A stretch of 64,000 bases of DNA from UBA8296 sp031581145 (GTDB lineage Bacteria; Bacteroidota; Rhodothermia; Balneolales; Balneolaceae), in the NCBI GenBank assembly GCA_031581145.1, contig JAVLBP010000005.1, positions 1-64,000 on the forward strand. Direction: 5' to 3'. This document shows positions 8,134-17,743 of the stretch, in pieces. Every line of letters begins with the position of its first letter. Positions within the stretch are counted from its first letter, which is position 1. A program made the translations under genes and the position numbers. The notes under the pieces were generated by a model. The model was not told where the DNA came from, ran no database searches, and was given only the letters and a program-made list of their open reading frames with translations.

Positions 8134-9384
8134 CTAACGATATATGGAAAAGGAGCGCTTATTTCGGTCAAAATTAAGCGCAATAGCGATCATAATTGAA
8201 TTGGTCAGCATGGAGGAACCTCCATAGCTTACAAACGGGAGGGGCACACCAATCACAGGTAGGAGTCCGGTAGAGCTTCCTATATTGATTAAAAAGTGAA
8301 AGAAATAAACAGCCATGAACCCTAGGATGACCGTTTGCGAATAGGGATGACTTTGGTCACCCATCATTTGTAGCATGGTCCAAAAAAGGACAAGAAACAT
8401 CATCATCACAAAGCCTGCCCCCAAAAAACCCCATTCTTCACCAATGACGCAAAAAATAAAATCCGTCCACTGCTCAGGAAGGTACCGCAGCTGGGTTTGC
8501 GTCCCCTCCATAAAGCCTTTTCCAAACAGCCCTCCTGATCCAAGAGCTGTTTTTGCTTGTAATACATTCCACCCAGCCCCTTGAGGATCTAGCTCGGGTT
8601 GTATAAACGTGCGAATCCGGGCTACTTGATAGGGTTGCAAGACAGCTTCAAGACCAATCTGGATAAAGAGTAGTACACTAGCTCCAATCGCAAGAGCGGC
8701 TAGAACTTGCCATCGTGGCTTTTGCATCGAGATAATGATAAGGGTTAACATGATCCCAATGGCCAGACCAAATCCCCAGTGATATAATGCTGCATACCCT
8801 ACAAGTGGCGGTATTGTAAGAAGTAACACCATCCCTTTCGGGAAGCCAGACCAAAAAAGTAGAACAGGGTAAAGCGCTATAAATATAAGTGCGGTTCCCA
8901 GGTCATTTTGAAGGAGTAATAATCCAATGGGAAGGGCAAAAAGACCTGTAACAACAGCAAAATGTCTTGGTTTTACCAGGTTAAGTTCACGTTGCGACGA
9001 GATATAAAATGCCGCTGCCATGATCAAAATGGGCTTCATGATTTCACCCGTCTGGAGATTGAATCCAAACAGTACAATCCAGCTTTGTGCCCCATTCACC
9101 TCCTTTCCCACCCATAATGTGGCAATCATCAATAGAATCCCAATAGGGTAGGCAATTCGGGAGAGCAGGATGAGCACGCGTGGATTCATAAACTGAATTG
9201 CAATCATCACGACGACAGATAAGCCTATGACAAGCACTTGCTTTGCGAAGGTTGATTGTATCGCAGCTGGTAAAAATTCCGATACTGGCCCTTGGGTCGC
9301 ACTATAAATAGCTATCAGCCCAATACTACATAGCATCAGCCACAACCCGACTAAACTCCAACGCGTATCCTGAATGGGGTTCAT
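8134..9384 (-). CDS. rodA: Rod-shape-determining glycosyltransferase RodA
   Basis: SEDS-family peptidoglycan polymerase that extends glycan strands for cell elongation, working in the inner membrane with PBP2. About ten hydrophobic segments span the 416 residues. Characteristic stretches include NDLGTALIF, the GEEWGFLGAGFV loop and VPLPFVSYGGSSML near the C terminus. Its start overlaps the stop of the PBP2 gene by 4 bp, the standard partner order. It is the distal gene of the long minus-strand run from recA; 104 bp separate it from the rnhB stop on the other strand. Confidence 0.94.
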   Translation of the reverse strand: MNPIQDTRWSLVGLWLMLCSIGLIAIYSATQGPVSEFLPAAIQSTFAKQVLVIGLSVVVMIAIQFMNPRVLILLSRIAYPIGILLMIATLWVGKEVNGAQSWIVLFGFNLQTGEIMKPILIMAAAFYISSQRELNLVKPRHFAVVTGLFALPIGLLLLQNDLGTALIFIALYPVLLFWSGFPKGMVLLLTIPPLVGYAALYHWGFGLAIGIMLTLIIISMQKPRWQVLAALAIGASVLLFIQIGLEAVLQPYQVARIRTFIQPELDPQGAGWNVLQAKTALGSGGLFGKGFMEGTQTQLRYLPEQWTDFIFCVIGEEWGFLGAGFVMMMFLVLFWTMLQMMGDQSHPYSQTVILGFMAVYFFHFLINIGSSTGLLPVIGVPLPFVSYGGSSMLTNSIMIAIALNFDRNKRSFSIYR

Positions 9385-11264
9385 GGATCCTCTACGTTTT
9401 GTGGTACCTCAATGTCTCGATCTGTCTCCTCATCTTCGTCCTCATCTGGCGCTGGCGGCACATAGTCGTCTACATGTTGCTCAACATAGCCTCTGTTTGT
9501 GGTGCCAGTGAGTACTTTTTCAATGAGTAACGAGCCTATGGGTGCTGCAGATACAGATCCAAAACCTCCATTTTCTTTGAATACCACAACGACAACTTTT
9601 GGGTCATTCAAAGGGGCAAAGCCGGTGAACCACCCATGATCTTGACCCCGTGGATTCTGCGCTGTCCCAGTTTTCCCTGCAATCTCCAATTCAGGGACCT
9701 CCAAAAGCCAAGAAACGACACTATTCTGCACAGCCGCTCTCATCCCTTTGTGAATGGGCTCGAGGGCATCCTCTTCAATCCATTCTACAGGGGTTGTTGG
9801 GTGTTCCAGGACATTTCTTGAAACGCCTCCTTCGATTTGCTCACTCACGATATGGGGAGTCACTCGTTGGCCTCCATTTGCAAGCAACGAGGTTGAAACT
9901 GCCAATTGAATGGGCGTCACTGAAAACACCCCCTGTCCAATCCCCAGATTAATGAGATCCCCCAACCCCCACTGTTTCGATCCAAATAGTTGATCCATTT
10001 TCGATGAATCGGGAACAATTCCTGGACGTTCACTCCCTAAATCAATTCCTGTGCGTTGCCCTAAACCTAGATCTCGAAGGTAGCCCGCCCATTCATCAAG
10101 CTTGCCTTGTCGAGCCATTTGCTCCATCAATTCAAAAAAGTAGGTGTTACTGGAAAAGGCCAATGAGGTTTCAAGTATGTAATCACCTGGAGGGGCTAAA
10201 TCTGTATAATCACGACCTAGACGATATGTCCCTGTATTTTGAACCACCGTTTCTGGAGTAATGAGTCCCATGTGTAGTCCAATCATCCCCATGTAGGGCT
10301 TGAGCGTGGATCCAGGTGGTTGTGACGCTGATGTGACGCGATTAAATAGTGGAGTAAGCGAGTCCGTATTGATATCTGCCCAATACTCACGATCTAATCG
10401 ACCTGCAAGGCGTGTTAAATCGACATCTGGGGAGCTCACAAGTGCCAATAAAGCCCCATTGGAAGGATCCATAACGACAGCAGCCCCCTTTGAATTTCCC
10501 ATGAGTCGCTCCGCATAGGCTTGAACCTCTTCATCAAGGGTTAGTACCAAGTCGTCCCCGCGAGGAGGATTACGCCTCTCATTAGTGGCAAGTGTGAATT
10601 CACCCAACGATTGACCTAGTGCATTCACACGGTAATATCGCTCCCCAAGCCCACCGCGGAGCATAGGATCATAGACAAGCTCGAGTCCACTCTTGCCAAT
10701 TTTGTCACCCAACCGAATCGACTCAGAGGCTTGTGTTTCATCCAGATCGGCTTCACGTAAATAGCCAAAGACATGGGACGCTCTTGCGCTGGACGGATAA
10801 TTTCGTTTGTCTTGTTGGCGAAACCCTATCCCGGGGAGCCTCCACCGATTTTCTTCCAAAAGGGAATACGGGCCAAAGGGGATCTCAGCAGCCAATACAG
10901 ATGGACGGTGTCTTGAATAACGCCTGGCCCTCTCAATCCGACGCATGTACTCGTCAATCTCAATGTTTAGAATGGAGGCAATCTGTTGATTGTTGGAGGT
11001 ATCGTAGTCAATAGGGGTTATGGTGACGGTAAATACGGGTTGGTTCTCGACTAAAATCTCACCGTTTTTATCATAAATCGTACCACGAGTGCCCGCAACC
11101 GTTTCGAGTCTCAAGGCATTTTTTTGACTTAACGGTTGATATCGCTCATGCTCAAAGACTTGGATTTGAATCAGACGGAAAAATAATGCACCCCACAACA
11201 CGACGACTATCCCAAGGAGGATCCGACGAAGCAATTGAACTTGTGCGTGGTCGTGGGTTTTCAT
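9381..11264 (-). CDS. mrdA: Penicillin-binding protein 2 (elongasome transpeptidase)
   Basis: Class B PBP that cross-links peptidoglycan during side-wall growth, paired with RodA. An N-terminal membrane anchor (about 12-30) is followed by the pedestal/dimerisation region and the transpeptidase domain. All three penicillin-binding motifs are visible: STLK with the acylated Ser, SSNTY, and KTGTAQ. The last 25 residues form a very acidic tail (DEDEDEET), unusual but of low complexity. At 627 residues the length is normal. It overlaps both mreD and rodA by 4 bp, so the block is translated as a coupled unit. Confidence 0.95.
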   Translation of the reverse strand: MKTHDHAQVQLLRRILLGIVVVLWGALFFRLIQIQVFEHERYQPLSQKNALRLETVAGTRGTIYDKNGEILVENQPVFTVTITPIDYDTSNNQQIASILNIEIDEYMRRIERARRYSRHRPSVLAAEIPFGPYSLLEENRWRLPGIGFRQQDKRNYPSSARASHVFGYLREADLDETQASESIRLGDKIGKSGLELVYDPMLRGGLGERYYRVNALGQSLGEFTLATNERRNPPRGDDLVLTLDEEVQAYAERLMGNSKGAAVVMDPSNGALLALVSSPDVDLTRLAGRLDREYWADINTDSLTPLFNRVTSASQPPGSTLKPYMGMIGLHMGLITPETVVQNTGTYRLGRDYTDLAPPGDYILETSLAFSSNTYFFELMEQMARQGKLDEWAGYLRDLGLGQRTGIDLGSERPGIVPDSSKMDQLFGSKQWGLGDLINLGIGQGVFSVTPIQLAVSTSLLANGGQRVTPHIVSEQIEGGVSRNVLEHPTTPVEWIEEDALEPIHKGMRAAVQNSVVSWLLEVPELEIAGKTGTAQNPRGQDHGWFTGFAPLNDPKVVVVVFKENGGFGSVSAAPIGSLLIEKVLTGTTNRGYVEQHVDDYVPPAPDEDEDEETDRDIEVPQNVEDP

Positions 11265-11734
11265 GAAGGGGAGATCACATTAACGATATAGCCGACGATA
11301 ACGGTGTACACGGAGGTGCCAAGTATAAAAAGCCAAACAGGTTGAGCAAGATCAACCCCATTTGTAAACAACGTTGTGACAGCAAATAAACTCGATTTTA
11401 TCAAAATGAATCCAAATAAAAGGGTTAAGTATTGCCAATCGAGTAGTTTTATCTCGCGAAACCTCTCAAAAACACCATATAGTAGGGTAACAGCGCCGGT
11501 GTAGGCAAACATGTTGAGCCCCCATTGATCTGTCATGGCATCCAGCAAAAACCCCACAACGGCAGCAAACCACATACTTTGAAAACGTGGATAGGCGAGC
11601 ATGATCCACATGAGATAAATCGCCATAAGATCGAGACTAATCCGCGCAATGGTGACATGTTGAAAGAGCATAACATAGCTCAAAAGCATAATTGTACCAA
11701 TTAGTATCATTCGACCAAGTGAAGGTTGATTCAT
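11261..11734 (-). CDS. mreD: Rod-shape-determining protein MreD
   Basis: Small integral membrane protein (157 residues, five to six hydrophobic segments) of the elongasome. It carries little sequence signature by itself, and the call rests on size, hydrophobicity profile and its exact place between mreC and the PBP2 gene, with 4-bp overlaps on both sides. Family members link MreC to the RodA/PBP2 synthase. Confidence 0.88.
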   Translation of the reverse strand: MNQPSLGRMILIGTIMLLSYVMLFQHVTIARISLDLMAIYLMWIMLAYPRFQSMWFAAVVGFLLDAMTDQWGLNMFAYTGAVTLLYGVFERFREIKLLDWQYLTLLFGFILIKSSLFAVTTLFTNGVDLAQPVWLFILGTSVYTVIVGYIVNVISPS

Positions 11735-12597
11735 GGATCTACCTCATCTTGTGCTGTGGGGTCTTGCTCAGTAGGGTCTTGATCTATGGGGTCTTGATCT
11801 ATGGGGTCTGTGGTATTTTGCACAACAAACCCTTCGGCAAGTCGATTCAAATCGACGGAAGGTGTCACTGTAATTAGCCATGTGGATTGGTCGGATTGCC
11901 GCTCTGCCGATTCTACAATACCGATAGGAATATTTTCGGGGAATTGTTGACTAAAACCACTCGTAGCTACTTCTTGTCCAACTTGAACAGGAATGGTTAA
12001 AGGGACATAATCGAGAATCATGGTCTCGTTACTTTTCAAATTCCATCGAAGTATTCCGGTGGCCCTTGAGTCCATAATTTTGGCACTCACCCGGAAATTA
12101 GGATGTGAATAAAACATCACTTGGGCACGCTGTTTTGTCGTCAAAATGACTCGGCCCACAATGCCTTGAGGGTGAATAACAGCGTTGCCTAAACCCACAT
12201 TTTGCTCAGTCCCAGCCGTAATACTGCCTGTCGGGTTTGGGCTAAAAATCGATTTCGACTCAAATTGTACAGGTAGTAAATCTAAGGTTGAGCCATCCTG
12301 AAAATTAATGAGGTCTCTGAGAATGGAGTTTTGGGTTTCAGCACTTCGAAGTCGATTGAGTTCATCTTGCAAGAGAATATTTTGTCGTTGCAGCTCCCTG
12401 TTGGTGTTGAGCGCTTGGCGAAAGACTCTCACATTCGATAAAGGCGCTTCCAGACGACTTACCACCGCCAACGATGCTTGACGAAGATGCCTCAGCCCGT
12501 CATCAAATCGAAGAACCATCATGAGGATCGACAGCAAAAGAAGAAAGGCCCCCAGAAGTGTATCACGACCAAAAAAACCATTGGACGGCTGGGCCAT
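11731..12597 (-). CDS. mreC: Rod-shape-determining protein MreC
   Basis: Periplasmic scaffold that activates PBP2/RodA. It has one N-terminal membrane segment (about 12-28), a coiled coil (about 60-95) and the paired beta-barrel domain with GIVGRVI and the ATSGFSQQFPENIPIGIV stretch typical of the family. The C terminus carries four five-residue repeats (DPIDQ, DPIDQ, DPTEQ, DPTAQ) made by a 15-bp tandem duplication, probably a disordered periplasmic tail. It starts 13 bp after mreB and overlaps mreD. Confidence 0.94.
   Translation of the reverse strand: MAQPSNGFFGRDTLLGAFLLLLSILMMVLRFDDGLRHLRQASLAVVSRLEAPLSNVRVFRQALNTNRELQRQNILLQDELNRLRSAETQNSILRDLINFQDGSTLDLLPVQFESKSIFSPNPTGSITAGTEQNVGLGNAVIHPQGIVGRVILTTKQRAQVMFYSHPNFRVSAKIMDSRATGILRWNLKSNETMILDYVPLTIPVQVGQEVATSGFSQQFPENIPIGIVESAERQSDQSTWLITVTPSVDLNRLAEGFVVQNTTDPIDQDPIDQDPTEQDPTAQDEVDP
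11759..11810. repeat. 15-bp tandem repeat at the 3' end of mreC
   Basis: GGGTCTTGATCTATG occurs exactly twice (11774-11788, 11789-11803), flanked by a diverged copy at 11759 and a partial one from 11804. It encodes the DPIDQ-type tail of MreC. Confidence 0.8.
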
Positions 12598-12610
12598 AAA
12601 GAGAATCTAT

Positions 12611-13693
12611 TTAGGTAACGACGTTTCGGTAATAGTCGAGGTGTTCCAAAATTAATCCCGTTCCACGCACAACCGCTGTAAGCGGATCCTCCGCTACGTG
12701 AACAGGGAGCTGTGTCTCATCCATAATCCGACTATCGAGATTTTTGATCAAGGCTCCACCACCCGTGAGCATAATGCCACGATCGAGGATGTCAGATGAT
12801 AGCTCTGGAGGGGTTTGCTCAAGAGCCTGTGAGATGGCATCAACGATGGTGTTAATCGATTCAGACAGCGCGTCACGAACCTCTTCAGAGGAGACAACAC
12901 GGGTTTTGGGGACCCCATTAACGAGATCGCGCCCTTTGATGGTGAGTTCAATTTCAGGATCCAGCTGAGTTGCAGAGCCAATTTCACATTTCACTCGCTC
13001 GGCAGTTCTTTCTCCAATCAGAAGATTATGCACCCTACGGAAGTAGTTGATAATGTCGTCATTTAACTCATCTCCACCGAGCCTTACAGACTGAGCATAG
13101 ACAATTCCAGACAGTGCAATGACGGCGATTTCAGTTGTTCCACCCCCGATATCAACAATCATGCTGCCAATGGGCTCTTGGACGTTCAGCCCAATCCCGA
13201 TAGCTGCTGCCATAGGCTCATCAACCAGATAAACCTCTTTAGCACCAGCATGTTCAGCACTATCGCGTACAGCACGCCTCTCCACCTCGGTAATGCCACT
13301 TGGCACACAAACAACCATTTGACGTGTCGTTGAATACCATTTCATTTTGACCTTTTTGATCATCCCGCGGATCATCATTTCAGCCACTTCGAAATCTGAG
13401 ATCACACCATCTCTTAACGGTCTGACCGTGTGAATCTCTTGGTGAGTCTTCTCGTGCATCAAGCGGGCCTCTTGACCAATAGCCACGGGTTGTTTGTCCT
13501 TGTTAAGGGCAACAATAGAGGGTTCATTGAGCACAATCCCTTGAGATCGTGCATATATCAGTGTATTTGCTGTACCCAGGTCTATCGCGATATCCGTGTA
13601 TAGCTGATCAAATATACCCTTAGGTTTCTCCTTCGACCTATCTGTCGTGGGCGATGGTTTTTGGGTTCCTAAAATAGAATCAAACATTCCCAA
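12611..13693 (-). CDS. mreB: Actin-like cell-shape protein MreB
   Basis: Cytoplasmic actin homologue whose membrane-bound filaments steer side-wall synthesis. The phosphate-1 motif AIDLGTANTLIY follows a 35-residue hydrophilic N-terminal extension; DIGGGTTEIAVI is phosphate-2, and GGGALIKNLD the adenosine loop. PSGITEVERRAV is an MreB signature. At 360 residues it is slightly longer than the usual 335-350 because of the N-terminal extension, which includes STTRDS-like polar sequence and IFDQLYTD just before the core. First gene of the mreBCD-mrdA-rodA block, with 100 bp of noncoding sequence separating it from purH upstream. Confidence 0.95.
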   Translation of the reverse strand: MGMFDSILGTQKPSPTTDRSKEKPKGIFDQLYTDIAIDLGTANTLIYARSQGIVLNEPSIVALNKDKQPVAIGQEARLMHEKTHQEIHTVRPLRDGVISDFEVAEMMIRGMIKKVKMKWYSTTRQMVVCVPSGITEVERRAVRDSAEHAGAKEVYLVDEPMAAAIGIGLNVQEPIGSMIVDIGGGTTEIAVIALSGIVYAQSVRLGGDELNDDIINYFRRVHNLLIGERTAERVKCEIGSATQLDPEIELTIKGRDLVNGVPKTRVVSSEEVRDALSESINTIVDAISQALEQTPPELSSDILDRGIMLTGGGALIKNLDSRIMDETQLPVHVAEDPLTAVVRGTGLILEHLDYYRNVVT

Positions 13694-13793
13694 TGCTTAC
13701 TCTCACATTCGAATTAACTAGAATTGGTGAAAAGTACGCCTTTTGACATTCAGATGGTACGTCTCAATCCATTTGCTTGCCAGAACCCCCAAA

Positions 13794-15353
13794 TCAGTGT
13801 CTAAAATGTCGCTTGCCTGTCAAAATCATGGTAATTCCATGTTTTAAAGCCGCTTCGAGCACGTCATCATCACGAACACTTCCTCCAGGTTGTATAATGG
13901 TTTGAATCCCGTGACTTGCTGCAAGCTCCACATTATCGGCAAATGGGAAGAAGGCGTCCGATGCTAAAACAGCTCCTTGCACATCATGGTTATACTGTTT
14001 AGCCTTTTCTAGGGCCTGTCTAACAGCATCCACACGACTTGTTTGACCCGTACCAATCCCAATGAGCTGTCGTCCATTGCAAAGAACGATGCCATTGGAC
14101 TTGACATGTCGAGTGATTTTCCATGCAAAGGCTGCTGTTTGCTTGGTTTCGTGATCGAGTGACTCATCTTGGGTGAAGTCAAATTCTTGAGCGTCCAAAA
14201 TGTCTCGTTGTTGAGCAAGGATGCCATCCAACATGCTCTGAAGTTGGAGTGGACTCCTGGGGTATTTTTTGAGACGGACCAAGCGACGATTCTTTTTTTG
14301 CATCAAGAGTTTTTTTGCCTCTTCGCTAAAATCTGGGGCCACAACCATTTCAGAGAAGATCTCGTCTAGTGATGATGCTGTCTCGATATCAATCTGCCGA
14401 TTGAATAGTAAGATGCCACCAAAAGGGGAGGTAGGGTCTGAGGCATATGCTTTTGTCCACGCTTCACAGACGGTAGCAGCGGTAGCAACTCCACAAGGGA
14501 CCGTATGCTTGAGTATGGCGCAGGTTGGCTCTGCCTGTGTGAACTCTGAAAGGAGTCGAAGCCCCGCATCCAAATCAAGGATATTATTATAGCTCAACTC
14601 TTTTCCGTGAAATACATCCACAAGCTTGTCTACATCACCATAAAATGAAGCATCCTGATGCGGGTTCTCACCATATCGGAGGATATGCTGAGGTGAAGCC
14701 TCGATCGTTAAGTTCGATTCTGTAGAATGGCCCATCATCCAGGTTGATATCGCATGTTCATATTGAGCCGTTTGCTGGAATGCTTTGGTGCTTAAGTTTT
14801 GTCTTGTGGGCCAGGAGATTCCCCCTGTGGAAACAAGCTCATCTACAATCCCTTCATAATCAGATGGCTGACACACTACGGCTTTGAACGCAGCATTTTT
14901 TGCCGTTGCCCGTATCATGGTGGGCCCGCCAACATCGATGTATTCAATCAAATGTTGAAAATCGGCATCGGGATGTTTGGCTAATGTCTGTTGGAATGGG
15001 TATAAATTCACAACCACAAGGTCTATCGGTTGGATGTTATGGGTCAATAGATCTGCGTCATCGTCAGGGTGAGCGGTCCGGTGAAGGATAGCCCCATGGA
15101 CTAATGGGTGTAATGTCTTTACGCGTCCACCCAAAATCTCAGGAAACCCCGTGATAGCAGACACATCGGTTACCTCAACACCTGCCTCTCGCAACGTCGA
15201 AGATGTTCCTCCTGTGGAGAGGATCTCTACACCCAACGAATGCAATTGCCGACCAAAATCTTCAAGCCCCGTCTTGTCAGAGACTGAAACCAAGGCTCTC
15301 CGTATTGGAAGTATATCAATGGGTGGTTGCAAAGGTTGGCTGGAGGGTTCCAT
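13794..15353 (-). CDS. purH: Bifunctional AICAR formyltransferase / IMP cyclohydrolase
   Basis: Catalyses the last two steps of purine synthesis, AICAR to FAICAR to IMP. The N-terminal MGS-like cyclohydrolase domain starts at RRALVSVSDKTGL (about 18-30) with STGGTSSTLREAG and GGRVKTLHP; the C-terminal transformylase domain has the KHTVPCGVA motif with its catalytic Lys-His. 519 residues is normal. The start lies 38 bp inside purN and no usual start codon downstream would leave the cyclohydrolase fold whole, so the overlap is probably real. Part of the minus-strand run from recA to rodA. Confidence 0.95.
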   Translation of the reverse strand: MEPSSQPLQPPIDILPIRRALVSVSDKTGLEDFGRQLHSLGVEILSTGGTSSTLREAGVEVTDVSAITGFPEILGGRVKTLHPLVHGAILHRTAHPDDDADLLTHNIQPIDLVVVNLYPFQQTLAKHPDADFQHLIEYIDVGGPTMIRATAKNAAFKAVVCQPSDYEGIVDELVSTGGISWPTRQNLSTKAFQQTAQYEHAISTWMMGHSTESNLTIEASPQHILRYGENPHQDASFYGDVDKLVDVFHGKELSYNNILDLDAGLRLLSEFTQAEPTCAILKHTVPCGVATAATVCEAWTKAYASDPTSPFGGILLFNRQIDIETASSLDEIFSEMVVAPDFSEEAKKLLMQKKNRRLVRLKKYPRSPLQLQSMLDGILAQQRDILDAQEFDFTQDESLDHETKQTAAFAWKITRHVKSNGIVLCNGRQLIGIGTGQTSRVDAVRQALEKAKQYNHDVQGAVLASDAFFPFADNVELAASHGIQTIIQPGGSVRDDDVLEAALKHGITMILTGKRHFRH

Positions 15354-15990
15354 AATCCTCTAAGGTTGTTTGTATCGTGATGGGGTATAGTGAGTGCTCA
15401 AGCGTTAGCACAGCTTCGGCAAGTTCTTCAGGTGTGCATTTCGCTGGAATCGAGAGGCGTGCTTGTGCAAGTATGGGGCCTTCATCATACTGATCAGTCA
15501 CCAAATGCACGGTACACCCGGACTCCGTTTCACCAGCCTCTAGAACCGCTTTATGGACTCGAAGACCATAAAAACCTTTCCCTCCAAATTTTGGCAGTAG
15601 CGACGGGTGAATATTAAAGACAGGTCCTGAAAGTATATCAAGTAGAGTCGCGGGTAATTTTTTTAAGTATCCAGCTAGAACTCCAAAGTGTGGTCTCATC
15701 GACTCCACCACGTTGATTAACTCCTCGTCTGTTGATGTAGGTAAATCAGATGTAAGTAAATCACTATGTCGTGAATCTTCTTGGGAAAGGATATGGACGG
15801 GGATGTCACGAGCAAGCGCTTTGTCAATTGCTCCAATATGGGGTCTGGATGCAATGAGTCCTACACACGTTGCATGAAGTTCGCCACGCTCTATGGCGTT
15901 CATAATGGACTCAAAATTTGAACCAGAACCAGAGGCAAAAGCTACAAAGCGAGGGGTTGGGCTCTTGGCTTGCACTTCCTTCCCCATCAT
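15316..15990 (-). CDS. purN: Phosphoribosylglycinamide formyltransferase
   Basis: Transfers a formyl group from 10-formyl-tetrahydrofolate to GAR in purine synthesis. Visible motifs are FASGSGSNFE (nucleotide site, about 18-27), the catalytic FNIHPSLLPKF and the later CTVHLVTDQYDEGPIL. The 224-residue length exceeds the usual 190-210 partly because a 15-bp duplication adds SDLLT/SDLPT to a surface loop. Overlaps the permease gene by 4 bp and purH by 38 bp. Met2 is an alternative start. Confidence 0.94.
   Translation of the reverse strand: MMGKEVQAKSPTPRFVAFASGSGSNFESIMNAIERGELHATCVGLIASRPHIGAIDKALARDIPVHILSQEDSRHSDLLTSDLPTSTDEELINVVESMRPHFGVLAGYLKKLPATLLDILSGPVFNIHPSLLPKFGGKGFYGLRVHKAVLEAGETESGCTVHLVTDQYDEGPILAQARLSIPAKCTPEELAEAVLTLEHSLYPITIQTTLEDYGTLQPTFATTH
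15734..15763. repeat. 15-bp tandem duplication inside purN
   Basis: GATGTAGGTAAATCA at 15734 and GATGTAAGTAAATCA at 15749 differ at one base. They encode SDLLT and SDLPT in a loop of the enzyme. Confidence 0.75.
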
Positions 15991-17057
15991 GAATCAGAAA
16001 GAAACACTTTATAATTGTTAAAGCTCCATGAGATCTGCTGGATCATGATTTTCACACTTGTAGCAATAGGAATTGCAAAGAGCATGCCAAGAAGTCCTGC
16101 AGTTTCTGCACCAATCAAAATGATAAACAATATAGCAACAGGATGGATATCCGCAGATTTAGAAAAAATGAGGGGTTGTAAAAGGGAGTTGTCGATGATT
16201 TGCACCACAAATACAACTGCCATGCAGGCAAATGCGAGATTAAAATCACCTTGGGTCTCTACAATCGAGACAGAGAAGGAGAGTACATATCCAATGATGG
16301 GGCCTAAGTATGGGATTGAATTGGCAAGCCCCATCGTGATGCCTACACTTAAAGCATTGTTTAGCCCTGCTATAGAGAGTCCAACCACAGAGAGTGTAGC
16401 TACCACAAAACTTTGAAATAGGACGCTCTTAAAGTAGGTGCCCAGACGATTTTCAATCTTGTTGATGACGGTTAACGTCGTCTCAAAGTACCTGTTGGGA
16501 ATAAGCTGAAGGATATCACGGCGCATTTTCGCACCATCTTTAAGAAAGAAAAAGGTGGCAAATGGAATCACAAGAATGGCTGAAAAGACATTGGTAAAGA
16601 CGCCAAATGCCCCAGCGACAATCGTAGGAACCTGGTTGGAATCAAAAATCCTATCTCGCAACGTTTGGATGTTATCGGTCAGAAATTGTTGAGGGATAAA
16701 ATCAAAACGGGTAACCAAAACCCCTTCTACTTCGTTGATGATATACTCAATGTTGCGAGTATTTAATTCGGACGCGAGGTTGACCATCTGAGAGTATAGA
16801 ATAGGGAAGACATTATAAGATGCCCAGACGACAAGCCCAGTAAATCCAATGAGTGTGATTGAAATCGCGAGTGTGCGATTTACCCCTTTGGACTCGGCCC
16901 AACTTACCAATGGGTCAAGCAAATACGCGATAAAAATGGAGATGATGGCATAAGCAAGCAGGTTGGAATAGTTCACCAAAACCCAAATGGCTGCACTTGC
17001 GAGCGTTAAGCCGATTATCCAACGTACTACCTTTTCAAGGGTAATATTTCTTAGCAT
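15987..17057 (-). CDS. AI-2E-family (PerM-like) membrane permease
   Basis: A 356-residue polytopic protein of the AI-2E transporter superfamily: an N-terminal pair of hydrophobic segments, a soluble stretch (about 75-145), then five further membrane helices. The family-typical PYLGPIIGYVLS and LFAIPIATSVKI segments are present. Members export quorum signals or act in Na+/H+ exchange and other roles, so the substrate here is unknown. It starts 2 bp after recX and overlaps purN by 4 bp, which ties it to the run without explaining its function. Confidence 0.85.
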   Translation of the reverse strand: MLRNITLEKVVRWIIGLTLASAAIWVLVNYSNLLAYAIISIFIAYLLDPLVSWAESKGVNRTLAISITLIGFTGLVVWASYNVFPILYSQMVNLASELNTRNIEYIINEVEGVLVTRFDFIPQQFLTDNIQTLRDRIFDSNQVPTIVAGAFGVFTNVFSAILVIPFATFFFLKDGAKMRRDILQLIPNRYFETTLTVINKIENRLGTYFKSVLFQSFVVATLSVVGLSIAGLNNALSVGITMGLANSIPYLGPIIGYVLSFSVSIVETQGDFNLAFACMAVVFVVQIIDNSLLQPLIFSKSADIHPVAILFIILIGAETAGLLGMLFAIPIATSVKIMIQQISWSFNNYKVFLSDS

Positions 17058-17059
17058 GG

Positions 17060-17743
17060 CTACTGGAGGCTTTGTTCAATGGCTTGAAGGCTAAGCTGGG
17101 GTGTAAACCCTCGTTGCATTAGATAAGCCATCATTTTCTGCTTGCGTTTATGTTTGTCTTCAGTTTTTTCAAAATACCACTTTTTTTTCAACAGTAGCTT
17201 TAGACAGGTTTGTAGAGCTTCATCCTCAGGTATGGCGGCAGCTATAGCGTCATCCGCCGTGTGTTTCTCAATCCCTTTTTGAACGAGGTGTTGTTGAATC
17301 TTTTGTGGCCCCCAAGATTTAAACTTGGCTTTATCTTTGGCAAATGACTCCGCGAATTGTTGATCATCTATCCACCCTTTGTGCTCAAAATCGTCTAGTA
17401 TTGAGTCAATAATCGATGTGTCATACCCTTTTTTTTGAGCTTTTTGGAGGAGCTCTTTTCGTGCATGGGCACGGCGAGAAATGTATTGCAGAAGCGATGC
17501 TTGAACCGTGAACCGATGTTCGGTTTCTAGTATTTTTAATACATCCTTTCGATGTAGGATTTGTCCTGCAGAAAGAGGGTGTTTTATAAATGTATCAGTG
17601 GATAGGCCAAACAGAAATCCCTGCTCACTAAAGACAGAGAAACGGTCACGCTTTTTCTTTTGAACTTGGATCTCTTTAATCGTGACTTGGTCTTCATCAT
17701 CCCAATGTTCGGGACCAGGCATCTCTGTTTGGAGATCCATCAC
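17060..17743 (-). CDS. recX: Regulatory protein RecX
   Basis: Binds RecA filaments and modulates their activity. The protein is 227 residues with three-helix RecX repeats from about residue 75: QYISRRAHARKELLQKAQKKGY, then DDFEHKGWIDDQQFAESFAKDK with LVQKGI, and a third repeat to the end. The first 60 residues are a charged extension not typical of short RecX proteins. Its start overlaps the recA stop by 4 bp, the classical recA-recX arrangement. Confidence 0.92.
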   Translation of the reverse strand: MMDLQTEMPGPEHWDDEDQVTIKEIQVQKKKRDRFSVFSEQGFLFGLSTDTFIKHPLSAGQILHRKDVLKILETEHRFTVQASLLQYISRRAHARKELLQKAQKKGYDTSIIDSILDDFEHKGWIDDQQFAESFAKDKAKFKSWGPQKIQQHLVQKGIEKHTADDAIAAAIPEDEALQTCLKLLLKKKWYFEKTEDKHKRKQKMMAYLMQRGFTPQLSLQAIEQSLQ